A program made the position numbers and the translations under genes. From Saprospiraceae bacterium (GTDB taxonomy: Bacteria > Bacteroidota > Bacteroidia > Chitinophagales > Saprospiraceae), in assembly GCA_016787415.1 (NCBI GenBank), contig JAEUUT010000055.1:25887-89886 (forward strand): a stretch of DNA of 64,000 nt, in the 5' to 3' direction. The notes beneath the pieces were generated by a model. It was not told the origin of the DNA and made no database searches. It saw nothing but the letters and a program-made list of their open reading frames with translations. This document shows, in pieces, positions 7,885-15,881 of the stretch; positions within the stretch are counted from its first letter, which is position 1, and each line of letters starts with the position of its first letter.

Positions 7885-10188
7885 ATGGGAAAACAAATCC
7901 CGCTCCGTACCACGTTCAACCTCCCGGATGGACGTGAAATCGCGCTCGAAACCGGCAAACTCGCCGCTCAAGCCGATGGCTCCGTTATGCTTCGCATGGG
8001 CGACACGATGCTGCTTTGCACCGTAGTCAGCATGAAAAAAGCAAAAGAAGGCCAGCCTTTTTTCCCGCTTTCTGTGGATTACCAGGAAAAATTTGCGGCA
8101 GTAGGCCGTATTCCTGGCAACTTCTTCCGCCGCGAAAGCAAACTGTCCGACTATGAGGTATTAATCAGCCGCCTGGTCGACCGCGCTCTGCGCCCGCTGT
8201 TCCCCGACGGCTACATGAACGAAACGCAGGTGATCATCAACCTGATTTCTGCCGACAAGGACGTAATGCCCGATGCCCTGGCCGGTCTGGCCTGCTCGGC
8301 TGCCATGGCCGTGAGCGATATTCCGCTCGAAGGCTTGTTCTCGGAAGTACGCGTAGCCCGCATCGACGGCAAGTTCGTGATCAACCCAGGCCGCGCCGAA
8401 CTTGAACACGCCGATATGGACTTCATCGTAGCCGCCACCAAACACGATATTACCATGGTGGAAGGTGAGGCCAATGAATGCCAGGAAGAAGAACTGGTGG
8501 AAGCCATGAAACTGGCACACGAAGTGATCAAAGTACAAATTGCTGCTCAGGAACGCCTGGCAGAAATGGTCGGCGAAAAAGCCCTTGTGAAACGTGCACT
8601 GCCGGAAATTCCTGAAAACGAGGAACTGAAAAAACGCATCGAAGCACTCATGTCTGATGACGTTTATGCCCTCGCCCGAAGCGCCTCCAACAAAGATGCC
8701 CGCAAAACGCGTATCGAGGAAATCAAGGAAGCCACCATCACAAAAGTAACCGAAGAATTTGGCGAAGAAGTGATGGCAGAATGGGGCGCTGCCGCTGATC
8801 GCTACTTCGAAAAAGCCAAAAAACGCATCATCCGCGATGTGGTGCTGAGCGATACCAAACGCCTCGACGGCCGCAAAACCGACGAAATTCGCCCGATCTG
8901 GTGCGAAGTGGACTACCTGCCCAGCACACACGGCTCTTCCATCTTCACCCGTGGCGAAACGCAGTCGTTGACCTCGCTCACCTTGGGTACCAAAGAAGAC
9001 CAGGCGCTGATCGACACGGCGCTGGATCCGCACGATGAAAAGTTCATCCTGCACTACAATTTCCCGCCGTACAGCACAGGCGAGGTAAAACCCATGCGCG
9101 GCCCCGGTCGCCGCGAAGTTGGGCACGCCAACCTGGCAGGCCGTTCGCTGCGCAAGGTGATGCCCACTGATTTCCCGTACACGGTTCGTCTGGTATCCGA
9201 CATCCTCGAATCCAACGGTTCGTCTTCCATGGCGACGGTATGCGCCGGTACGCTGGCACTGCTCGATGGTGGTGTGAATATCAAAGCCCCGGTGGCCGGT
9301 ATCGCCATGGGCGCTATTGCCGACGAAACAGGCCGCATCGCTATCCTCTCCGACATTCTCGGCGATGAAGATGCCCTCGGCGATATGGACTTCAAAGTAA
9401 CCGGCACTGCCAAAGGCATTACCGGCACGCAAATGGACATCAAAATCGACGGCATGCCGTACGAAATGCTGACCAAAGCGCTGCTGCAAGCCCGTGCAGG
9501 CCGCTTGCATATCCTTGGTGAAATGGCCAAAGCACTCGCAGAGCCGCGTACCGACCTGAAACCGCACGCACCGCGTGTGATGGAGTTCCGCATCCCGCGC
9601 GACTTCATCGGCGCAGTGATCGGCCCGGGTGGTAAAGTTATACAGGAAATGCAGCGCAATACAGGCACCACTATTTCCATCTCGGAAGACGAACAAGGCG
9701 GTATTGTGGCCATTTTCAGCCCCGATAAAAAAGCCATCGACGCTGCTTACGCACAAATTCAGGGTATCGTATTCATGCCGGAAGTTGGCGCGGTATATGA
9801 AGGCGTGGTGGAAGAACTGGCCGAGTACGGTGCATTTGTCAAATTTAAAGGCAAAACCGGTTTGTTGCACGTTTCCGAATACGATCACCGTCGTATCGAA
9901 AACATCGCTGACGTACTGAAGGTTGGCGACGCTGTGTCGTTCAAAATCCTCGATGTCGATCCGAAAACCGGCAAGATGAAACTGTCTCGCCGCGCTATCG
10001 TAGCCAAACCTGACGGCACCATGCCTACCGACGAAGAAAACGCAGCCCGCGCACAACGCGGCGGCGGTGGCGGTGGTGGTCGCGACGGCGGCCGTGGCGG
10101 TCGTGACGACCGTCGTGGCGGTGGCCGCGATGATCGCCGCGGTGGCGGCGGCGGCGGACGCGATGGCGGACGCGGTGGAAGACATTAA
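7885..10188 (+). CDS. pnp: Polyribonucleotide nucleotidyltransferase (PNPase)
   Basis: The 767-residue enzyme degrades RNA 3'-to-5' by phosphorolysis. I chose the ATG at 7885 (MGKQIPLRTTFNLPDGR); the frame stays open to a TTG at 7849, but the ATG fits the family N-terminus. Two RNase PH domains surround an all-helical linker (about 230-320). RNase PH motifs include FPPYSTGEVKPMRGPGRRE and DILGDEDALGDMDFKV. A KH domain follows (FIGAVIGPGGKVIQ, about 570-585), then an S1 domain (GAVYEGVVEELAEYGAFV, from about 633). From about residue 720 the tail is almost only Gly, Arg and Asp, an RGG-like extension beyond the usual end of PNPase that probably adds RNA binding. A terminator and repeats follow. 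Confidence 0.97.
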   Translation: MGKQIPLRTTFNLPDGREIALETGKLAAQADGSVMLRMGDTMLLCTVVSMKKAKEGQPFFPLSVDYQEKFAAVGRIPGNFFRRESKLSDYEVLISRLVDRALRPLFPDGYMNETQVIINLISADKDVMPDALAGLACSAAMAVSDIPLEGLFSEVRVARIDGKFVINPGRAELEHADMDFIVAATKHDITMVEGEANECQEEELVEAMKLAHEVIKVQIAAQERLAEMVGEKALVKRALPEIPENEELKKRIEALMSDDVYALARSASNKDARKTRIEEIKEATITKVTEEFGEEVMAEWGAAADRYFEKAKKRIIRDVVLSDTKRLDGRKTDEIRPIWCEVDYLPSTHGSSIFTRGETQSLTSLTLGTKEDQALIDTALDPHDEKFILHYNFPPYSTGEVKPMRGPGRREVGHANLAGRSLRKVMPTDFPYTVRLVSDILESNGSSSMATVCAGTLALLDGGVNIKAPVAGIAMGAIADETGRIAILSDILGDEDALGDMDFKVTGTAKGITGTQMDIKIDGMPYEMLTKALLQARAGRLHILGEMAKALAEPRTDLKPHAPRVMEFRIPRDFIGAVIGPGGKVIQEMQRNTGTTISISEDEQGGIVAIFSPDKKAIDAAYAQIQGIVFMPEVGAVYEGVVEELAEYGAFVKFKGKTGLLHVSEYDHRRIENIADVLKVGDAVSFKILDVDPKTGKMKLSRRAIVAKPDGTMPTDEENAARAQRGGGGGGGRDGGRGGRDDRRGGGRDDRRGGGGGGRDGGRGGRH

Positions 10189-10190
10189 TA

Positions 10191-10228
10191 GAGGTGAGAG
10201 GCGAGAGGTGAGAGGTGAGAGGTGAGAG
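10191..10228. repeat. Single-arm heptamer run (GAGGTGA)
   Basis: Five GAGGTGA-type heptamers start 2 nt after the pnp stop codon. I find no complementary arm nearby, so this is a solo arm or a half-element. Confidence 0.85.
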
Positions 10229-10272
10229 CGTGCCTGACAGATTGATTTTTTTGGAATAATGCGAAATACCAG

Positions 10273-10305
10273 CCGGTTGGGGACTTGTCCTCAGCCGGTT
10301 TTTTT
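10273..10305 (+). terminator. Intrinsic terminator after pnp
   Basis: CCGGTTGGGGAC (10273-10284) pairs with GTCCTCAGCCGG (10287-10298) with G-U wobbles, followed by seven T. It lies 85 nt after the pnp stop, beyond the GAGGTGA run. Confidence 0.8.
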
Positions 10306-10540
10306 GTTATCAGGGGTGGTAAAAAGTCGACAGTCCTAAGTCCACAGTCCTGAGTCTGTAGCGTACACCTGAATAAGCCGGGTATATCAATTAAGTTATG
10401 CAAAGAGTGATTGTTGTATGCTCCAGACTGAGGACTGAGGACTCAGGACTGTCGACTATTTCCCCCTCCTGATAACTAATAACCGATAACAGATAACTAT
10501 CTTACCACCCCTGATAACCAATAACGGATAACCGATAACT
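10306..10540. repeat. Nested inverted repeats: GGTTATC family outside, AGTCCTG family inside
   Basis: The outer pair is GTTATCAGGGGTGGTAA (10306-10322) and its exact complement (10502-10518), followed by more GATAACC words to 10540. Inside it a second hairpin has arms at 10322-10371 and 10427-10457 made of AGTCCTG/AGTCCTA words, starting with GTCGACAGTCCT and its complement. The inner element also carries the GTAGCGTACACC core. It looks like one element inserted into another. The right end stops 3 nt before the next start codon. Confidence 0.85.
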
Positions 10541-10543
10541 AAA

Positions 10544-11884
10544 ATGCTAGATCGTTCCAGCACATTACTCACCTTGCTCACAGGTATTTTACTCTGTTTT
10601 TCCTGCACAACGCCACGCAGTGTAGCACGGAAAATGGAAAAAGAGGTGCGCCATTCACCCGTATTCAGCCGGGCTTTTACGGGATTTACCTTGATGGATC
10701 CCGAAACGGGCAAAATCCTCGCCGATGTAAATGGCGATCATTTATTTACCCCGGCTTCTACGACCAAGATACTGACGTTGTACACCTGCCTGAAAATGCT
10801 GGGCGATTCTGTGCCGGCCCTGCAAATACAACGACGCACCATCGACGAAACCACCCAGCAGTATGCCTTGTTGCTGCGCGGCAGCGGTGACCCCACTTTC
10901 CTAAGCCCGTTTTTTCAGTATTGGCAAGGCGCTTACCAGACATTAAAAAATCGGCCGGAAGCATTGCAACTGCTCGCCCGCGAGCCTGCGCCCGAACGTT
11001 TTGGGCCCGGCTGGGCCTGGGATGACTACCCTTACGGGTATCAGGCCGAACGCAGTACTTTCCCGATATATGGAGGTGTGGTTAGGTATGTGCCCACCAC
11101 AGATTTTCAATACGAGATTCAGCCACCCGTTTTCAGAGAGCATTTTATGCAAGTATTCCAGAAAGGCGGTTTTGCCGACCATATCGTGCGCAGCGAATTT
11201 GAAAATGAATGGCGCATACCTGGCCTGAATGCACCCAAAGAAGAAAAATGGCTTCCTTTTACCGCTCCAGACCGTGCTGCCCTACTGGCCGACACGCTGG
11301 GCAAAGCGGTAAACACCTACACGCCTTACCCTTACGAATTGATACCTAACGAGTGGCAAACCCTCTACTCCACCCCACTCGATACCGTACTGCGGCGCAT
11401 GATGTATCAAAGCGATAATTTTATCGCTGAGCAAATGCTTCTGCTTTGTGCAGGCGAAAAATTCGGCCTACTCCAGCAGGATACGCTCATCAACTGGATG
11501 CTCGATTCTGTACTGACCGACCTGCCACAGCGCCCTCACTGGGTAGAAGGCTCCGGACTGTCGCGCTACAACCTCATTAGTCCGCAAGACCTCTCTACCC
11601 TCTTGCTGCGCCTCTGGCGCGAACAGCCGCACGAACGCCTGCTATCCTTGTTCCCCAAAGGCGGCGTCGATGGCACCCTGGCCGACTGGTATGCCGGGAA
11701 AGATGGAAAGCCCTATGTTTTTGCCAAAAGCGGCTCCATGAGCGGCGTCACCTGCTTGAGCGGCTATGTGCGCACCCGACAAGGGAAATTCCTCATTTTT
11801 ACTTTTATGACCAATCATTTCACAGGCAGCAGCCGGGCCTGGAAAGAGGAAATCAGTTGCTTGTTATCAGTTATCGGTTATTAG
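10544..11884 (+). CDS. dacB: D-alanyl-D-alanine carboxypeptidase/endopeptidase, PBP4 (S13) family lipoprotein
   Basis: The 446-residue protein carries the three penicillin-binding motifs in order: STTK (72-75, nucleophile Ser72), SDN (290-292) and KSG (395-397; KSG rather than KTG). This fits S13 enzymes, which trim or cleave peptidoglycan peptides in the periplasm. The first 21 residues end in CFSC, a lipobox, so it is probably membrane anchored. The protein ends inside the next inverted repeat: its last residues (SVIGY) and its TAG stop are encoded by the repeat arm, suggesting that insertion of the repeat replaced the original C-terminus. Symbol by family; E. coli DacB is the model. Confidence 0.9.
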   Translation: MLDRSSTLLTLLTGILLCFSCTTPRSVARKMEKEVRHSPVFSRAFTGFTLMDPETGKILADVNGDHLFTPASTTKILTLYTCLKMLGDSVPALQIQRRTIDETTQQYALLLRGSGDPTFLSPFFQYWQGAYQTLKNRPEALQLLAREPAPERFGPGWAWDDYPYGYQAERSTFPIYGGVVRYVPTTDFQYEIQPPVFREHFMQVFQKGGFADHIVRSEFENEWRIPGLNAPKEEKWLPFTAPDRAALLADTLGKAVNTYTPYPYELIPNEWQTLYSTPLDTVLRRMMYQSDNFIAEQMLLLCAGEKFGLLQQDTLINWMLDSVLTDLPQRPHWVEGSGLSRYNLISPQDLSTLLLRLWREQPHERLLSLFPKGGVDGTLADWYAGKDGKPYVFAKSGSMSGVTCLSGYVRTRQGKFLIFTFMTNHFTGSSRAWKEEISCLLSVIGY

Positions 11885-12005
11885 TTATCAGGGGTGGTAA
11901 GGAGACCATCTGCACATTTTTTTGGCTTGACTTTTTGTGTGGCCAAAAGAATGTGCAGATGGTCTCCTTACCACCCCTGATAACTAATAACCGATAACTG
12001 ATAAC
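11863..12005. repeat. Heptamer-armed inverted repeat (GGTTATC family), perfect 55 bp arms
   Basis: The arms 11863-11917 and 11951-12005 are perfectly complementary over 55 nt, with a 33-nt loop. The outer words are GTTATCA/GTTATCG/GTTATTA; the core is GGGGTGGTAAGGAGACCAT followed by CTGCACAT. The loop carries TTTTGTGTGGCCAAAA, the complement of the loop of the 41563-41707 copy, so this copy lies in the opposite orientation. The left arm starts 22 nt before the end of the dacB ORF. Confidence 0.97.
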
Positions 12006-12050
12006 CGTAAGTAGGAAATTTTTCGTACGAAAAATTTCCTACTTACGGTT
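12003..12050. promoter_or_regulatory. Perfect 48 bp palindrome, candidate operator of the BlaI-like repressor
   Basis: The sequence around TTTTTCGTACGAAAAA is exactly palindromic from 12003 to 12050 (centre 12026/12027) with outer halves AACCGTAAGTAGGAAA. It covers the -33 region of the promoter at 12058-12065 and sits 20 nt before the blaI-like start. An autoregulatory operator is the simplest reading; the half-site does not match the TACA/TGTA pattern known for staphylococcal BlaI. Confidence 0.6.
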
Positions 12051-12057
12051 TCCTGCT

Positions 12058-12065
12058 TATATTTG
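12058..12065 (+). promoter_or_regulatory. -7 box of the blaI/blaR1-like operon
   Basis: TATATTTG is an exact TAnnTTTG match, with TTTC at the -33 position after 19 nt (12035-12038). The predicted transcription start falls at or next to the ATG at 12070, so the message may be leaderless. Confidence 0.6.
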
Positions 12066-12069
12066 CCCC

Positions 12070-12480
12070 ATGAAACAGCAACACGATCCATCTGGCGCCT
12101 TGCCGGAACCCACTAAATCGGAACTGGAAATCCTCCAGGTATTGTGGCAGAATGGCCCTTCCACTGTCCGCTTTGTCAATGACAACCTGAATGAACAAAT
12201 GCGGGAGGTGAACTACTCTTCTACGTTGAAACTCATGCAGATCATGCTCGACAAAGGCTTGCTGGTACGGGAAATTGACGGCAAAAACCACATCTATCAC
12301 CCGGCTGAACAGCAGGAAGTCACACAGGCAAAGGTCATTCGCGGCCTGGCGACTATTGCTTTCGGCGGGTCGCCTGCCACGCTGGCATTGCGGGCACTGG
12401 GTTCCGGCAACACCTCGGCAGAAGAACTGGAGCAAATCAAGTTATTGATCCAACAACTTGAAAATCAACAAAATAAATAA
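12070..12480 (+). CDS. BlaI/MecI/CopY-family transcriptional repressor
   Basis: The 136-residue protein has the winged-helix pattern of the family: LTKSELEILQVLWQ-like opening (here PTKSELEILQVLWQNGPSTV), then NYSSTLKLMQIMLDKGLLVRE, the recognition helix and wing. The C-terminal half is the dimerisation region that is cleaved in BlaI/MecI upon signalling. It is followed 11 nt later by a BlaR1-like membrane metallopeptidase, the usual two-gene arrangement, in which the repressor controls its own operon until the peptidase triggers its loss. A perfect palindrome over its promoter is the likely binding site. The neighbouring PBP4-type gene just upstream could be part of the same cell-wall response, but this is inference. 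Confidence 0.93.
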   Translation: MKQQHDPSGALPEPTKSELEILQVLWQNGPSTVRFVNDNLNEQMREVNYSSTLKLMQIMLDKGLLVREIDGKNHIYHPAEQQEVTQAKVIRGLATIAFGGSPATLALRALGSGNTSAEELEQIKLLIQQLENQQNK

Positions 12481-12491
12481 ATTCCTCTGCT

Positions 12492-14801
12492 ATGGAAACA
12501 ATCCCGTTTTTTATCCCCAGGTCGCTGGGCGAGGCCTTAGGCTGGACGGTGCTGCACAGCATTTGGCAAGCCGGCTTGGTGGCGCTGCTCACAGGCGTGC
12601 TGCTTATTGTATTGCGCAGGAAATCGGCCAAAACACGTTACTGGGTTGCCAACACTGCCCTTTTGTTGATTTTGCTGGCGGCAGCAGGCACCTTTGCCTA
12701 CTATTTCCAGTATTCTGCGCCACCTGTTTTGCTTGCAGAAACAACTTCGGGCTCTACGCAGGCAATGAAAGGTGCTACTGCTCCTGTACTGGCATTTCAG
12801 CCGGCTGAAATGTCGGCAGGTTTCAACATGAGCGCCTATTTCAACCAAAACCTGCCACTGGTGGTAGCCTGCTGGTTTTTGGGGCTGTGCGTATTTCTCC
12901 TGCGTTTGCTCGGCAATGTTGGCTATGTGTACTACCTGAAAAACCACCTGAATTTTCCTGCCGAAGAATACTGGGACGAGCTGCTTCAAAAATTGTTGCG
13001 TACTGCGCGCATACAACAACCTGTGCGCCTCGTCGAGTCGGCACTGGTGCGCACACCCATGGTCATAGGTCATCTCAAGCCCCTCGTTCTTTTTCCCATC
13101 GGCCTCATCAACCGGCTCGACCCGCACCAGGTGGAAGCCATTCTGGCGCACGAACTGGCGCATATTCTGCACCGCGATTACCTGTTCAACCTGCTTCAAT
13201 GTCTGGTGGAAACGCTGTTTTACTACCACCCTGCGGTGTGGTGGCTGTCGGCGCGGGTGCGGCACGAACGCGAAATTGCTGCCGACGACGCTGCCGTACA
13301 ACTGACCGGCAAATCCATGGAATATGCCAAAACGCTGGTACTGATCCAGGAAATGGCTATGATACCACTCCAAATGGTTCCTGCCTTCTCCGGCCCTCGA
13401 AAAAACCAACTTCTCTACCGGATTCAACACATTTTACGCGTACAACAAACAACGAATTTAGCTATGGAAAAAATCATCGGAACCTGTGCCATTCTCCTGG
13501 TCATCATCGGACTGGGAATGGCACAAAACAAAAACAACAACAGCATCTCCTACCAACACGTCGAAACCATTGCCAATGGAAATGACCTGAGCGGCGTGTG
13601 GGAGGCCAGCATCGAAAACGACAAGGTGTGCGTCAATTTCAGCAGCCGGCGCGAACATTTTTCCTGGAACAACGGTAACTGCTACCTGAAATCTGACTTT
13701 TCAGCGCTGCCCACAGTGGAATCGGAATTTACCCTCACACGCCCTGCCGGTGTGATGACCTTCAAGGGAAAATTTGAAAACAATGAAGGATACGGCCGTT
13801 TCCGATTTGTCGCAGACGCCTCCTTTTCATCGTGGCTGAGTGAGCAGGGTATCACCGGCATCGACGATTTTGCCATGCTGAACCTGTTTCTTGCCAATAT
13901 CGGGAAGGACTACGTTCAGTCCCTGCAAAAAACAGGCCTCGGCAACATCTCCGGCGACGAGCTGCAAAGCCTCGCCATACAGGGCGTCGATCAGAAACGC
14001 ATCGAAGAAGTACGCGGCATTTCAAAATCACTCGATGCCGGCGATCCGTCCATTGAAACCATTCTGAACCTGACCATCCACGACATCGACCAGGCGTATG
14101 TGAAAAGTATGAGCCAGGCTGGCTTCGGTACACTCTCGCTGGAAGACATCATGAATGCCAAAATTCAGGAAATTACACCTGAATACGTGAAGCAGGTCAA
14201 TGCAATGGGTTTTGGAAAACTCTCATTTGAAGATGTGCTTAATTTTAAAATCCACGAAATCACGCCGGAATTTTTGAGTGGACTAAAAAGCGCAGGCATC
14301 ACAGCAGAATCAGCCGAAGATGCGCTCAACCTGCGTATTCATGACCTGTCGCCCGAAACCATTGCCGAAATCAAAAAAATGGGCTTCAAAGACTTGTCTA
14401 CCGAAGACATGCTCAACCTGAAAATTCAGGATGTTACCCCGGCATTTCTGGCTAATATGCGCAAGGCGGGTTTCGACAACCTGTCGGCAGAAGAGGCGCT
14501 GAATCTGAAAATTCAGGATGTTACACCTGAATTTGTAAAGGAAATGGAAAAAGCAGGATTTAAAAACCTCTCAGTCGACGACGCGCTCAACCTGAAAATA
14601 CAGGACGTCAATCCTGCCGACCTGGAAGGCTATACCAAACTGGGCTTTCAAGAAATCGACGTAGACAACGCGGTCAACCTGAAAATTCACGAGGTCACCC
14701 CCGAATTCATCCAGTCTATGCGCAGCAAAGGCTTCGTCGACCTCGACCTGGAAGAATATGTGAATTTGAAGGTGCAGTACGGAGACAAAATCAAGAAGTG
14801 A
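12492..14801 (+). CDS. BlaR1/MecR1-like M56 membrane metallopeptidase with C-terminal 29-residue repeats
   Basis: The 769-residue protein has four predicted membrane segments in its first 310 residues (for example VALLTGVLLIVLRR and LVVACWFLGLCVFLLRL) and the zinc-peptidase motif HELAH (220-224), with EREIAADDAA downstream supplying the remaining ligand. A fifth membrane segment (IIGTCAILLVIIGLGMAQ) leads to the outer domain. The sensor half has no penicillin-binding fold. Instead there is a beta-type region (about 360-455) and then ten 29-residue repeats (about 461-750) of the pattern LNLKIQDVTPEFVKEMEKAG, with a partial eleventh. The stop codon TGA is the first part of the following repeat arm. 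It probably senses an envelope state and relieves repression by the upstream BlaI-like protein. Confidence 0.9.
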   Translation: METIPFFIPRSLGEALGWTVLHSIWQAGLVALLTGVLLIVLRRKSAKTRYWVANTALLLILLAAAGTFAYYFQYSAPPVLLAETTSGSTQAMKGATAPVLAFQPAEMSAGFNMSAYFNQNLPLVVACWFLGLCVFLLRLLGNVGYVYYLKNHLNFPAEEYWDELLQKLLRTARIQQPVRLVESALVRTPMVIGHLKPLVLFPIGLINRLDPHQVEAILAHELAHILHRDYLFNLLQCLVETLFYYHPAVWWLSARVRHEREIAADDAAVQLTGKSMEYAKTLVLIQEMAMIPLQMVPAFSGPRKNQLLYRIQHILRVQQTTNLAMEKIIGTCAILLVIIGLGMAQNKNNNSISYQHVETIANGNDLSGVWEASIENDKVCVNFSSRREHFSWNNGNCYLKSDFSALPTVESEFTLTRPAGVMTFKGKFENNEGYGRFRFVADASFSSWLSEQGITGIDDFAMLNLFLANIGKDYVQSLQKTGLGNISGDELQSLAIQGVDQKRIEEVRGISKSLDAGDPSIETILNLTIHDIDQAYVKSMSQAGFGTLSLEDIMNAKIQEITPEYVKQVNAMGFGKLSFEDVLNFKIHEITPEFLSGLKSAGITAESAEDALNLRIHDLSPETIAEIKKMGFKDLSTEDMLNLKIQDVTPAFLANMRKAGFDNLSAEEALNLKIQDVTPEFVKEMEKAGFKNLSVDDALNLKIQDVNPADLEGYTKLGFQEIDVDNAVNLKIHEVTPEFIQSMRSKGFVDLDLEEYVNLKVQYGDKIKK

Positions 14802-14938
14802 GAGGTGAGAGGTGAGAGTCCGTAGAGTACACGTTGATACTTTTGGCATTTATTTTCACAAAAACCAAAAGTACCAACGTGTACTCTACAGACTTAGGAC
14901 TTAGGACTCAGGACTTAGGACTTACGACTCAGGACTTA
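14799..14938. repeat. Chimeric inverted repeat: GAGGTGA left arm, AGTCCTA/AGTCCTG right arm
   Basis: The inner stem is GTAGAGTACACGTTG plus TACTTTTGG (14822-14846) against 14865-14889, matching at 24 of 25 positions. Outside the stem the left side is GAGGTGA words, while the right side is the complement of AGTCCTA/AGTCCTG words, so the outer arms belong to two different families. It lies between two convergent genes and touches both stop codons. Confidence 0.9.
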
Positions 14939-15589
14939 TATCTTTGCAATAATCGTTTTATTCCCCTTCACCATTTCATCCATTTTCACCTCCACTTTTG
15001 CATCGAGCGGAAGATAGAGGTCGACACGAGAGCCAAATTTAATAAATCCCATTTCGCCGCCCTGCTGTACTTCCTGGCCTTCCTTGATATACCATTTGAT
15101 GCGTTTGGCCAGCGCGCCGGCAATCTGACGCATCAGGATTTCGGCATTCCCCATGCTGTACACAACGGTGGTACGTTCATTTTCCGTGCTGCTTTTCGGG
15201 TGCCAGGCCACCAGATATTTGCCTTTGTGGTAACGAAAATACTGCACTTTGCCGCTCACCGGATTTCGGTTGACGTGTACATTGAACGGCGACATAAAGA
15301 TTGACACCTGCAATCTTTTTCCTTTAAAGTATTCATTTTCAATGGTTTCTTCAATCACGCACACCTTGCCGTCTGCTGGTGCGTACACCAGGTGATTGTC
15401 TGTCACTTCGATGCTGCGCACCGGATTGCGGAAGAATTGCAGGATGATAGCATATAGAATGAGCGACAAAAAAAATACTGGCCAGAATGCAATCGGCAGC
15501 AGTTGATTGATGGCGAAATTGAGTGCGATCAGTACAATCGCAGAAATAGCCAGGAGGGAGTAACCTTCTCTATGAATTCGGAAGAGCAT
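14936..15589 (-). CDS. psd: Phosphatidylserine decarboxylase proenzyme
   Basis: The 217-residue product is of the short bacterial type. It converts phosphatidylserine to phosphatidylethanolamine at the membrane. Two hydrophobic segments occupy residues 12-52. The conserved MSPFNVHVNRNP region follows at 99-110, and the self-cleavage site FGSR (Gly186-Ser187) generates the pyruvoyl group. I took the ATG at 15589 (MLFRIHREGYS) because the family starts there; a longer frame to 15688 adds an unrelated sequence. The TAA stop shares bases with the flanking repeat arm. It is divergent from asd across a 292 nt gap. Confidence 0.95.
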   Translation of the reverse strand: MLFRIHREGYSLLAISAIVLIALNFAINQLLPIAFWPVFFLSLILYAIILQFFRNPVRSIEVTDNHLVYAPADGKVCVIEETIENEYFKGKRLQVSIFMSPFNVHVNRNPVSGKVQYFRYHKGKYLVAWHPKSSTENERTTVVYSMGNAEILMRQIAGALAKRIKWYIKEGQEVQQGGEMGFIKFGSRVDLYLPLDAKVEVKMDEMVKGNKTIIAKI

Positions 15590-15673
15590 TATCTTTTTTG
15601 AAAAAACGTGAGGAAATAAAGGCGGCACAAAAGTCAGAATGTTTTTTTGAAAGTGCGCAAAAGTAAAAATTCC

Positions 15674-15681
15674 TATTTTTG
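15674..15681 (+). promoter_or_regulatory. Candidate -7 promoter box for asd
   Basis: TATTTTTG matches TAnnTTTG. The nearest TTTG (15647-15650) is 23 nt upstream, slightly too far, so support is moderate. A start near 15688 would place the following inverted repeat in the asd leader. Confidence 0.4.
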
Positions 15682-15719
15682 CGGCCAAAATCGAAGGTAA
15701 TTTGTGTTTGAGGGGTGGT

Positions 15720-15871
15720 GGTGTTTTAGTGTTTTAGTGTTTTTGTAGAACGTTCCCTGGAGCATTTGATAGCAAGGGGCCGCTTGATTCCAAAAGACAA
15801 AAGCAACGCACCTCCAAAACACAAAAACACCAAAACACTAAAACACCAAAACACCAAAACACTAAAACACA
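15720..15871. repeat. Octamer-armed inverted repeat (GTTTTAGT/GTTTTGGT family), copy 1
   Basis: The left arm (15721-15748) has GTTTTAGT words; the longer right arm (15813-15871) has the complement with ACCAAAAC and ACTAAAAC words. The loop is about 65 nt. The right arm is preceded by GCACCTCCAAAACACAAAAA, nearly the same as in the copy at 54083-54232. It lies between divergent psd and asd and ends 10 nt before the asd start. Confidence 0.85.
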
Positions 15872-15881
15872 TAAAAAAAGC

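Noticed and set aside
8161..10185. Long antisense ORF of 674 codons across pnp
   Set aside because: It is the shadow of a GC-biased gene; composition is dominated by Phe, His, Gly and Ala without domains, and it lies wholly inside pnp.
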